Assembly: GCA_022361095.1 (NCBI GenBank)
Contig: JAKSBO010000049.1
Coordinates: 1-15,816 of the forward strand
Length of the DNA stretch: 15,816 nucleotides
Direction: 5' to 3'
DNA from: Desulfobacterales bacterium
GTDB taxonomy: Bacteria > Desulfobacterota > Desulfobacteria > Desulfobacterales > Desulfobacteraceae
Positions 6,670 through 13,733 of the stretch are shown here, piece after piece. The position numbers and the translations under genes were made by a program. Each line of letters opens with the position of its first letter. The first letter of the stretch is position 1. The notes under the pieces were generated by a model, which saw only the letters and a list, made by a program, of their open reading frames with translations, searched no databases and was not told where the DNA came from.

Positions 6670-8677
6670 CAATGGAATTTATAAAATACCAGGCCAGGGC
6701 CCCGGCCGTCCATGCCCTGGACCGGGTTTCGTTGTAGATGGCGGCCAGGGTTCCCATGCAGGGCAGGGAAAAGAATATGGCAAAGACAAATCCCAGGGCG
6801 CTGGCCCGGGAGATCTCGGCTGTGGCAAGGAACCCGGCAAACTGGGTCTTGAGGGTCATCACCAGGGAGGGATCCATGTAAAGGCCTTCCACGGCGGTAC
6901 GGGCGGAGCTGCCTGCCCCGTAGATGACGGCCATGGCCCCCAGGGTGGCTTCCTTTGAACTGAATGCCACAAGAAAGGTGAGCAGCAGGCGCCAGTCCAT
7001 GCCCATGGTCCGGCCCAGGGGTTCCAGGGCCCGGCCCAGGCCGGCCAGGTAACTGGTTTCGATGCGGCCGTCGGGGTAATAAACCCCTGCCCAGGTTAAA
7101 AATGCAGCCGCCACGATGAGCCAGAATCCCTGGCCCAAAAAGGCCTTGACCCGGGTCATTGTATTGATGCGTATGGTCGTAAAATTGGGCCGGTGGTAGG
7201 GGGGCAGTTCCATGACAAGACCGTGGTCCCTTCCCCGGACCAGGATCCGGCGCAACACAAACGAGGCGAGCACCAACTGGCAGACAAGGATAAGGAAAAG
7301 GGCGGCAAAGACCAGGGGGGTCAGGGGGCCGAAAAAGACCGTGCACACAAAGGTGACCACCACCAGCAGGCCCTTGCAGGGAATGAGGGGGGCCAAAAGA
7401 ATGGTGATCAGCCGCTGGCGCCAGCCGTCCACCACCCGGGTCCCGCTGACCGCCATGATATTGCAGACAAACCCCATGCACAGGGGGATGAATGCCTTGC
7501 CCTGGAGCCCCAGCCGGCGCATGAACCGGTGGAAGATCACCGCCAGCCTGGACAGGTATCCGATATCCTCCAAAATCCCGATAACCAGGCAGACCCCGGC
7601 AATAAAGGCGGCCACGCATGTGGCCACCCCCAGGCCGGTGAGCATGCCGTCGCAGACCATGGAAATGAGCCAATCCGGGGCCAGATCCCGGAAAAAATGC
7701 CTGATGGGAACGGGCAGCATCAACAGCCCCAGCCCCAGGACCATGGGGGGCAGGCAGACAATATAGGCCAGAACGGCGGCCAGGGCCAGGGCGGCCACGG
7801 CAATGAACTTGCCCCAGACCGGATGGAGGGCCCACCGGTCAAATCGGCCAAGCCCGGCATCCCGGGCATGGTTGCGGCCAGTGGTCCCTGCCCGGTCCAG
7901 GACGGCCTCGATCCACTGGTACCGGACCCTGGACACCCGGATCTGGGGATCATCAATATCCCTGACCAGGGATCTGATCCCGTCTGCCTGTTCCGGGGCA
8001 GTATCCAGGATTTCCCAGGCATGGCTGTCCTGTTCAATGAGCTTGGCAGCCATCCACTCTTCATTGTACGGCCGGGGAACCCAGCCCCGGACCGCCCGGC
8101 AGACCCCGGCATGGATCTCGCCGAGACCGGCCCTGAAATCCGGTCCCCGGCCCGGGCCGGGAACCGGATTTCGGACCACGTCCCGGACCACCGATATTAA
8201 CCGGTCCACCCCCATGCCCCTGGATGCTGCCGTGGCCACCACCGGAGCCCCAAGGGCTGCGGCCAGTTTCCCTTCATCCACGGGTTTTCCGTTTTTTTCG
8301 GCCACATCCACCATGTTCAGGGCCACCACCACCCGCACCGGCAGGGCAAGGACCTCGGCGGCCATGTAAAGGGACCGCTCCAACTGAGAGGCGTCCACCA
8401 CCACGACCACGGCATCTGCCGCCCTCCCTATTAAAAACTCACGGGTGATGGTCTCTTCAAGGGATCCGGCGGTCAGCCCGTAGGTGCCGGGCAGGTCCGT
8501 CACCCGGCACCTGCGGCCGTCCAGGGAGAAATCCCCCTCTTTTCTGGCCACGGTTTTACCGGGCCAGTTGCCCACATGCTGGGCCAGGCCGGTCAGACGG
8601 TTGAACAGGGTGGATTTTCCGGTGTTGGGCTGGCCTGCCAGGGAAATGTGCAAACAAGGGGTATTGGACTCACCCAT
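6626..8677 (-). CDS. feoB: Ferrous iron transport protein B (GTPase-permease)
   Basis: A 683-residue inner-membrane Fe(II) importer. The N-terminal G domain has GQPNTGKST (G1, 15-23), DLPGTYGL (G3, 61-68), NMVD (G4, 121-124) and a G5-like TAAS (149-152), followed by a helical domain and about eight or more membrane helices from residue 290. The two Gate-type segments are present but divergent: GFVCNIMAVSGTRVV (402-416) with LIPCKGLLVV (431-440) in place of the common PCSARLPV, and AFSSKEATLGAMAVIYG (571-587). The cysteines in GFVCN and IPC are kept. The ATG at 8677 overlaps the feoA stop by 8 bp, implying translational coupling. No FeoC follows. The 3' end overlaps motB on the other strand. 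Confidence 0.93.
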   Translation of the reverse strand: MGESNTPCLHISLAGQPNTGKSTLFNRLTGLAQHVGNWPGKTVARKEGDFSLDGRRCRVTDLPGTYGLTAGSLEETITREFLIGRAADAVVVVVDASQLERSLYMAAEVLALPVRVVVALNMVDVAEKNGKPVDEGKLAAALGAPVVATAASRGMGVDRLISVVRDVVRNPVPGPGRGPDFRAGLGEIHAGVCRAVRGWVPRPYNEEWMAAKLIEQDSHAWEILDTAPEQADGIRSLVRDIDDPQIRVSRVRYQWIEAVLDRAGTTGRNHARDAGLGRFDRWALHPVWGKFIAVAALALAAVLAYIVCLPPMVLGLGLLMLPVPIRHFFRDLAPDWLISMVCDGMLTGLGVATCVAAFIAGVCLVIGILEDIGYLSRLAVIFHRFMRRLGLQGKAFIPLCMGFVCNIMAVSGTRVVDGWRQRLITILLAPLIPCKGLLVVVTFVCTVFFGPLTPLVFAALFLILVCQLVLASFVLRRILVRGRDHGLVMELPPYHRPNFTTIRINTMTRVKAFLGQGFWLIVAAAFLTWAGVYYPDGRIETSYLAGLGRALEPLGRTMGMDWRLLLTFLVAFSSKEATLGAMAVIYGAGSSARTAVEGLYMDPSLVMTLKTQFAGFLATAEISRASALGFVFAIFFSLPCMGTLAAIYNETRSRAWTAGALAWYFINSIVMGTLAFQVGRLIF

Positions 8678-8915
8678 GGCTGGCCTCCGGATTCACTGTC
8701 TTCACATTTACGGCGGCCGCCTCCCTGCGGCCCAGGGCCACCAGGGTATCCCGCAACCGGACCAGCACCGGCCCATAACCCCGGTTGTCCACCACGACCA
8801 GCCTTGTGCCGGGCATGAACCCGAAGGTGCAGACCCGGTTCCTGTATGCCCCGGATCCGTTGATCCCGGTAATCTTAGCCCGGCTGCCTGCCTTAAGCTG
8901 CACCAATGTCTCCAT
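8670..8915 (-). CDS. feoA: Ferrous iron transport protein A
   Basis: An 81-residue cytoplasmic SH3-like protein needed for FeoB function. The sequence shows the family pattern: AKITGINGSGAYRNRVCTFG near residues 13-32, then FMPGTRLVVV, and the final beta region VRLRDTLVALGRREAAAVNV. Length fits FeoA (75-85). The ATG at 8915 is six bases after GGAGG of a strong AAGGAGG ribosome binding site that contains the stop codon of the upstream receptor gene. Its own stop lies inside the start of feoB (8-bp overlap). The arrangement points to one receptor-feoA-feoB messenger. Confidence 0.93.
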   Translation of the reverse strand: METLVQLKAGSRAKITGINGSGAYRNRVCTFGFMPGTRLVVVDNRGYGPVLVRLRDTLVALGRREAAAVNVKTVNPEASHG

Positions 8916-8921
8916 GGATAT

Positions 8922-8929
8922 CCTCCTTA
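8922..8929 (-). promoter_or_regulatory. feoA ribosome binding site fused to the receptor stop codon
   Basis: The minus strand reads TAAGGAGG: the TAA ends the TonB-dependent receptor and the same bases form the feoA Shine-Dalgarno site. Ribosomes finishing the receptor would end on the feoA start site. Confidence 0.85.
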
Positions 8930-11050
8930 AAACCGGCCTTCAAGGGTGATGCCGAAGGTGGCCGGATCACCGGCCCTGCCGTAACGGGTGCCGGACATTT
9001 CAAAGGCCCGGGTGGCATAGGTTTTATCAAATATGTTTTTACCCCAGAAATAGAGCTGGACATGTTCCCATTCCCAGCCGACCTTGGCGTTGACCACCTC
9101 GTAGGCCGGCTCCTTCCAGGTGTTGGCCGCGTCATAATAGGCCTCACCCACCCCTTGGATGCCCGCCCGGGCAAAAAGGCCCGCGCTGTGGCGATAGGTG
9201 GCCGAGACATGGAAATTATAGGCCGGCACATTGGGAATCCGTTTTCCCCCGTAATCCACGGTGCCGATCTTTGCATGGGTGACCGGATCCAAAAGGTCGT
9301 CGGTATATTGGTCAAACCTGCCCCGGACCACGCCGATGCCGCCCTTAAATTCAAGGCCGGGTACGGGAACGGCAGTGGCCTCGACTTCAAAGCCCCTGCT
9401 TGTGGATTTTCCGGAATTTTTGGTAATGGCCTGGGGATACCGCTGCTGTTCCACCTGCTGGTCAGTCCAGTCAATATGGAACACGGAGAGGTTGAGGATC
9501 AGCCGGTCATCCCACCAGGCGGTCTTGGCCCCCAGTTCGTAATTGACCGTATATTCCGGGTCATAGGCCATCTCCCCGGAAGGGGCCAGGGAGTTGAACC
9601 CGCCGCTCTTGTACCCCCGGGATACCGAGGCATAGACCATCATGCCCGGCCTGAAGGTATAATTGGCAAAAATTTTGGGCAAAAAGGCGTCCCAGTTGTC
9701 CGAGGTGTTTACGGCGCTGGGGGCCATGCCCCAGGCGGTGAGATCCGGACCATAGTACTGCCGGGAGGAAAAATCCTTTTTCTCGTGGTCATACCGGAGG
9801 CCGGCCCCCACCTTGATCTTTTGGGTCAGATTCAGACCTGCCTGGCCGAAAAAGGCATAGCCCTGGGTATCGGTTTGGCTGTCACGGATAAATGAAAAAG
9901 GAGGTATGGCCGGATAGGGGGCCGGCAGGGGGGTTGACGCCCGGGTCTCGACATCTGCCAGCAGGCGTTTGTCCTGGTTGAAATAATAGAGGCCGCCCAG
10001 CCACTCCAGCGCCCTGCCGTCATCCCTGGATGCCACCCGGATCTCCTGGCTGAACCGGTCGTATTCCCCCCTGCTGGACAGGCGCATCAGGTCCGCAGCC
10101 GTGAAATCCATATCGTTTTTTTCAACACTCTCCTCTTTGCCCAGGGCAGTGATGGACGTGATATCCACACGGCTGCCCCGGTATGCCAGGCGCAGACTCT
10201 GGTCGGATCCGTCATAGGCGTTTACCCCGGCATAATCCACACTCACCCTGTGGGGATCATTCCGGACAGTGTCCAGTTCTGCAAAAGAGGCATTACCGTC
10301 CCTGAACCGCATGGCCCTGGCATTGAGCCGGATGTTCCATTGATCCGTGGGGGTCCATATGGCAGAGATCCTGCCGGACCGGTCGTCAATCTCGTCAACG
10401 GCGTCGTCATTGGCATGGGTATTGAAAAAATAACCGTCCGACGCCAGGGTGCGGCCTGAGGCCCTCAGATAAAAGGTATCATCCACCACGGGGATTGAAA
10501 GGGCTGCGGACATGGACCGGGTGTTGTAATTGCCGGCCTCGGCCTGCACCGTTCCTTCAAAAATATCCGACGGTGCCTTGGAAACGATATTGATGACCCC
10601 GGCCTCGGTATTCCGCCCGTAAAGGGTACCCTGGGGCCCCCGAAGCACCTCGATCCTCTCCACATCCAGAAGGTGGGTGTCAAAATTGGAATAAAACACA
10701 TCATCCACGTAAAACCCCACGGTGGGTTCCCCGCCCATCCAGCCGGTAATCCCCCGGATGGACAAAAAACCTGCCATGGAGTGGTTACCGGTCTTCACCA
10801 TGTGCAGGTTGGGCACCTGGCGGATAAAATCCTCTGTTTCCCGGATGTCGCCGTCGGAGACATCCATATCGGAAAGAGAGGTGATGCCCGTCCCCAGTTC
10901 CTGGATATTGGTCTCCCTCTTGTCGGCGGTGACGATTAAGGTTTCCACCCTGGCCTGTTCAGGCACATCCGACCCGAAGGCCGTTCCCGGCGCCAGAAGC
11001 AGCAAGGCGGCTGCTGTTCCCATAATACTTGCCTTGAATCCTTTTTGCAT
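8927..11050 (-). CDS. TonB-dependent outer-membrane receptor, first copy in the feoAB operon
   Basis: A 707-residue outer-membrane receptor that takes up a ligand, probably a ferric chelate, using TonB energy. Residues 1-27 are a signal peptide (GTAAALLLLAPGTAFG core). A TonB-box-like ETLIVTA (36-42) and plug domain (about 44-160) follow, with DVERIEVLRGPQGTLYGR and TEAGVINIVSK; the rest is a beta barrel ending in a terminal phenylalanine (EGRF). The pattern resembles the FyuA-like siderophore receptor branch, but the ligand cannot be read from sequence. The start at 11050 was chosen because the signal peptide begins there and AGAGGG lies upstream; the frame stays open to 11152 without such features. 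feoA follows directly, and an AraC-family gene lies 194 bp upstream on the same strand. Confidence 0.92.
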   Translation of the reverse strand: MQKGFKASIMGTAAALLLLAPGTAFGSDVPEQARVETLIVTADKRETNIQELGTGITSLSDMDVSDGDIRETEDFIRQVPNLHMVKTGNHSMAGFLSIRGITGWMGGEPTVGFYVDDVFYSNFDTHLLDVERIEVLRGPQGTLYGRNTEAGVINIVSKAPSDIFEGTVQAEAGNYNTRSMSAALSIPVVDDTFYLRASGRTLASDGYFFNTHANDDAVDEIDDRSGRISAIWTPTDQWNIRLNARAMRFRDGNASFAELDTVRNDPHRVSVDYAGVNAYDGSDQSLRLAYRGSRVDITSITALGKEESVEKNDMDFTAADLMRLSSRGEYDRFSQEIRVASRDDGRALEWLGGLYYFNQDKRLLADVETRASTPLPAPYPAIPPFSFIRDSQTDTQGYAFFGQAGLNLTQKIKVGAGLRYDHEKKDFSSRQYYGPDLTAWGMAPSAVNTSDNWDAFLPKIFANYTFRPGMMVYASVSRGYKSGGFNSLAPSGEMAYDPEYTVNYELGAKTAWWDDRLILNLSVFHIDWTDQQVEQQRYPQAITKNSGKSTSRGFEVEATAVPVPGLEFKGGIGVVRGRFDQYTDDLLDPVTHAKIGTVDYGGKRIPNVPAYNFHVSATYRHSAGLFARAGIQGVGEAYYDAANTWKEPAYEVVNAKVGWEWEHVQLYFWGKNIFDKTYATRAFEMSGTRYGRAGDPATFGITLEGRF

Positions 11051-11064
11051 ACATGCCCTCTTAT

Positions 11065-11080
11065 CTGAATAATTAATCAG
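11065..11080. promoter_or_regulatory. Near-palindrome in the receptor leader
   Basis: CTGAATAATTAATCAG matches its own reverse complement at 14 of 16 positions and lies 15 bp before the receptor start. It has the A/T-rich TGA...TCA look of a Fur site, but its spacing does not fit the 7-1-7 Fur pattern. It may be an operator for the iron regulator or for the adjacent AraC-family protein. Confidence 0.3.
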
Positions 11081-11128
11081 TCGGCCGGGGCCCGGCGTCC
11101 TCTTTTTGACAGACCGGCACTCTCCGAA

Positions 11129-11144
11129 GGCATAGGTGTATGCC
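11129..11144. repeat. Small hairpin in the receptor leader
   Basis: GGCATA (11129-11134) and TATGCC (11139-11144) pair around a four-base loop. A second GC-rich palindrome, GCCGGG-G-CCCGGC, lies at about 11083-11096. They could shape the 5' leader of the receptor messenger; neither is followed by a T-run, so they are not terminators. Confidence 0.35.
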
Positions 11145-11159
11145 AAAGGCAAAGGAAAA

Positions 11160-11189
11160 AATAGAAGGAAAGGAAAACAAAATTGTAAA
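11160..11189 (-). promoter_or_regulatory. Weak promoter candidate for the receptor-feoAB operon
   Basis: On the minus strand TTTACA (11184-11189) and TCTATT (11160-11165) are 18 bases apart, leaving a leader of about 100 bases. The match to consensus is poor, as expected for an activator-dependent promoter. Confidence 0.25.
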
Positions 11190-11244
11190 TCCGGAAGTTA
11201 TACGGAAGGGGCCGTGCCGATACTGCCCCCCCGGGGTATGGGCG

Positions 11245-12231
11245 CTACCGGCCTGCCAGGCCCCTGAGGAATCCGCCCGGGGTGATGCCGTAAAATTTAA
11301 CAAATTCACGGATAAAATGGGAGGCATCGCTGAACCCGAAGTGATGGGCGGTCTGGGTGATATTCATCTGCCCTTGCTCCAGAACCGTCCTGGCCCGGGA
11401 CATCCGTTCCTGCCGGAACAGGGTGTAGACCGGGGTGCCGAACATCTGGACAAAGCCTTTTTTCAACTTGGTGGTATTGATGCCCACCTGCCGGGCCAGG
11501 TCCGGGATGGCCGTCGGGGTATCCATTCTGGACAAAAGCAGCGTCCTGGCCTGGCGGAGCCTGTCCCGGTCGCCGGCAGATAGTTTCACCGGTGCCGGCC
11601 CTGATCCGGACCCGGAAAATCCGGCCAGCCGGACGGCCACCAGCTCCATGGCCTTGCTTTCCAGGTACAGGCGCCTTGGGGCCCCCTGGTAAGGACAGTT
11701 CATGATCTGGCGGATGACCATCTCCATGGCCGGCGTGATCCTGCCCGGATAATGAAAGGCATGACTAAGGCGCCCGGACATGACCCCTTTGAGCTTTTCC
11801 GGCAGCCGGCCGCCCTCTTCTTCCACCACCTGTTCCAGGAGTGCCGGCGGCATATAAATATTGAGGGCCGACACGGCTTCACCGCCCTTGATCCGGACCC
11901 GGCAGGCGGTGCCGGGGAAATAGGAGACCAGGCTCACGGCCGGTCCCACATCCACCTCCCCTGTCCGGCCCCGGCCCGTGGGAACAAATGCCCGGCCCCG
12001 TCCCGAAAGATGGAAGGAAAACTCCAGGACAGGCTCATCAATGGTCGCATCCCTGATCTGGTCCGATTGGGGAAAGAAGCCGAGCCGGGTCATGGTCATG
12101 CCCGAAAACAGGGCCAGGGGGGTGGGGCATCCAAGGGAATCCGGATCCCCTGAGAACGATACCGGGCCGTTTTCCGTGTGTCCGCCCGGGGAAATTGCCT
12201 GGTTCGGGTCCGACAGGATTTGAAATCTCAT
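11245..12231 (-). CDS. AraC-family transcriptional regulator, first copy
   Basis: A 328-residue DNA-binding regulator. Residues 1-215 form a divergent N-terminal sensor domain. The C-terminal AraC/XylS domain (about 222-325) has two helix-turn-helix motifs: IPDLARQVGINTTKLKKGF (242-260) and ITQTAHHFGFSDASHFIREF (291-310), followed by the family signature ending VKFYGITPGGF. The layout is like PchR/YbtA regulators of siderophore receptor genes, in which the sensor domain binds the iron chelate. It lies 194 bp upstream of the receptor-feoAB operon on the same strand, so that operon is the likely target. AGGAGG lies 11-12 bases before the ATG, slightly long. Confidence 0.9.
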   Translation of the reverse strand: MRFQILSDPNQAISPGGHTENGPVSFSGDPDSLGCPTPLALFSGMTMTRLGFFPQSDQIRDATIDEPVLEFSFHLSGRGRAFVPTGRGRTGEVDVGPAVSLVSYFPGTACRVRIKGGEAVSALNIYMPPALLEQVVEEEGGRLPEKLKGVMSGRLSHAFHYPGRITPAMEMVIRQIMNCPYQGAPRRLYLESKAMELVAVRLAGFSGSGSGPAPVKLSAGDRDRLRQARTLLLSRMDTPTAIPDLARQVGINTTKLKKGFVQMFGTPVYTLFRQERMSRARTVLEQGQMNITQTAHHFGFSDASHFIREFVKFYGITPGGFLRGLAGR

Positions 12232-12275
12232 TGTTTTGCAACCCTCCTTTTAGTTTGGAAAAACCGCCAAAGTGA

Positions 12276-12301
12276 ACTATAAAAACACGATTGTTTGTCA
12301 A
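12276..12301 (-). promoter_or_regulatory. Promoter candidate for the first AraC-family gene
   Basis: A consensus -35 TTGACA (12296-12301) is followed after only 14 bases by TATAGT (12276-12281) on the minus strand. The short spacing would make it weak without an activator or mercury-type (MerR-like) DNA distortion. Confidence 0.3.
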
Positions 12302-12351
12302 GCCCGGCCGGGGAGCTTCAGGGTTTATCCCCGGGGCCAGTTCGCCTTGTT

Positions 12352-13341
12352 TTAAGTCGTTGTATTTCTCTGCCTGGCCCATTCCCTGGGGGAGAGGCCG
12401 AATCGATCCCTGAAAGCCTTTGTGAAATGACTCGGGCTGGCATAGCCCACGCGTATTGAGGCCTGGGTGACATTACACCGCCCCTCTTCCATAAGCGTCC
12501 TGGCACGGTCCAGTCGGACGGTTCTCAGGTATTCAAAGGGGAGGATACCCAGGCAGGATTTAAATTCCGCCACCAGGAGGTTGTGGTTGAGGCCCACCCG
12601 GCGGGCCAGTTCCCTTGCCCCGGGGGGGCGCTCCATCTCCTTTTTGAGAATGCGGCATGCCCGGGCCACCCGTTTTCCTGCACACTGCCGGTCCGCCGAC
12701 GGGTTACCGGCCAGATGGCCCAGTTGTCTGAGATGGAGGGAGAGGCATTCCAGGGTCTTGGCTTTTAAATAGAGGGGGTCCCGGTTCTGTGTGGTGGCCG
12801 CTGCCATGGCTTCCCCGGCAGCCAGTTTCAAGTCCAGATCAAGGCTTGCCAGGGGGGAAAGATATGTTTTCTTACGGGCATTGGATCGAATCTTTCCCAG
12901 CATCTCCAACACTTGCTGCCGGGTTTGGCCGGTGAGCCGCGAAAAGGTGTCCGGGGCGAGCCCCACCGTCATGGTCCTTACGGTCCTGTTCCGTAGAATC
13001 TCCATGGATGTTGTGGGGTATTCGCACAGCTCGATTCCGGAAAGGCGTTCTATAATCATTTTCCCCGGCCAGGTCTCTGCAATGCCCCTGACGCCGGACA
13101 GGCAGGTATAGAAAAAAAGGCCCGGCATTTGGATGGGGTCCCGTTGTATCCTGGCCGATCCATTGCCGTGGATCCTGAAATCCTGCAGGTGAAGGCTGAG
13201 CCCCCCGGACAGTTCAACGGATTTTACCAGGCAGCCCCGGCCGTGGCGCGGGGTCACATTCAAGGGTTCCCGGGCCAGACCGTACCCGGGGGAAGGGTGG
13301 CCGGTAAGGTGTTCCATTTTCAGCGCATTCATACCGTTCAT
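12352..13341 (-). CDS. AraC-family transcriptional regulator, second copy
   Basis: A 329-residue regulator with the same layout as its neighbour at 11245-12231: an N-terminal sensor region (1-215) and a C-terminal AraC/XylS domain with two helix-turn-helix motifs, ARELARRVGLNHNLLVAEFK (242-261) and VTQASIRVGYASPSHFTKAF (291-310), ending RFGLSPREWAR. It is PchR-like in length and organisation. It diverges from the second TonB-dependent receptor across 238 bp, so it probably controls that receptor and itself. ATG at 13341 has only a weak GGGG upstream; an ATG three codons later is possible. It is not close to identical to the first copy, so the two are old paralogues. Confidence 0.9.
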   Translation of the reverse strand: MNGMNALKMEHLTGHPSPGYGLAREPLNVTPRHGRGCLVKSVELSGGLSLHLQDFRIHGNGSARIQRDPIQMPGLFFYTCLSGVRGIAETWPGKMIIERLSGIELCEYPTTSMEILRNRTVRTMTVGLAPDTFSRLTGQTRQQVLEMLGKIRSNARKKTYLSPLASLDLDLKLAAGEAMAAATTQNRDPLYLKAKTLECLSLHLRQLGHLAGNPSADRQCAGKRVARACRILKKEMERPPGARELARRVGLNHNLLVAEFKSCLGILPFEYLRTVRLDRARTLMEEGRCNVTQASIRVGYASPSHFTKAFRDRFGLSPREWARQRNTTT

Positions 13342-13377
13342 AAAAGGCCCCGTTTCTTATCTGGAAAATGTCGGGAG

Positions 13378-13406
13378 AACCTATCCAATGCAGATGGGGA
13401 TGTCAA
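13378..13406 (-). promoter_or_regulatory. Promoter for the second AraC-family gene
   Basis: On the minus strand a perfect TTGACA (13401-13406) is followed after 17 bases by TAGGTT (13378-13383), placing the start point about 30 bp before the ATG. No matching plus-strand promoter was found for the divergent receptor, which suggests it needs an activator. Confidence 0.45.
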
Positions 13407-13436
13407 TAGTTCTGCAAAACAAATCTTTTTTATCAA

Positions 13437-13552
13437 ATCAAACAAAAAGTGATCAAACATAAAAATTAGTGGACCGATCGCAGGTTTTTCCGCCCAGGAT
13501 GGTATAGGATCTCTTGCCGGTTAACCAAATAGAATTAGCCACATCAAACATA
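13437..13552 (+). promoter_or_regulatory. Repeated ATCAAACA words in the divergent promoter region
   Basis: ATCAAACA occurs at 13437-13444, 13452-13459 and 13543-13550 in the same orientation; the last two extend to ATCAAACATA. The first two are 15 bp apart, a spacing seen for AraC-type half-sites on one DNA face with tolerance. They lie upstream of the regulator's -35 and between it and the receptor start. Binding by the AraC-family protein is an inference. Confidence 0.35.
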
Positions 13553-13658
13553 GAGACGTTTTAAGGAAAGGAAAAACAAATGAAAGGTATGAAGCAGGTT
13601 GTCCTTGTTCTGGGGGGACTATTGATAGGATTCGGATCCGCAGTGGCGAAAGAAACGG

Positions 13659-13666
13659 CCCCCCCC
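13659..13666 (+). repeat. C8 homopolymer, candidate phase-variation tract
   Basis: Eight C's lie between the signal peptide and TonB box of the second receptor. Seven C's place the two parts in one frame, and so would ten. The window has one other run of eight C/G, at about 1932-1939 in ppsA, which is in frame. Confidence 0.85.
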
Positions 13667-13733
13667 GGCGGGCCGGTCGCCCGAAGCCAGGCTGGACACG
13701 ATTACAGTAACAGCCCAGAAAAGGGAGGAGGAT

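Noticed and set aside
6444..7835. A 463-codon minus-strand frame rich in Gly, Pro, His and Arg
   Set aside because: It runs in another frame through feoB and motB; composition is that of a GC-rich shadow frame, with no motif.
7193..8200. A 335-codon plus-strand frame
   Set aside because: It is antisense to feoB and dominated by Gln, Gly, Asp and Pro, without a ribosome binding site or family signature.
8906..9895. A 329-codon plus-strand frame opposite the first receptor
   Set aside because: The minus strand encodes a well-conserved receptor barrel here; the frame is a by-product of GC-rich codon use.
11051..11244. Canonical Fur box before the receptor-feoAB operon
   Set aside because: No 19-bp GATAATGATAATCATTATC-like sequence was found; only a 14/16 palindrome with different spacing.
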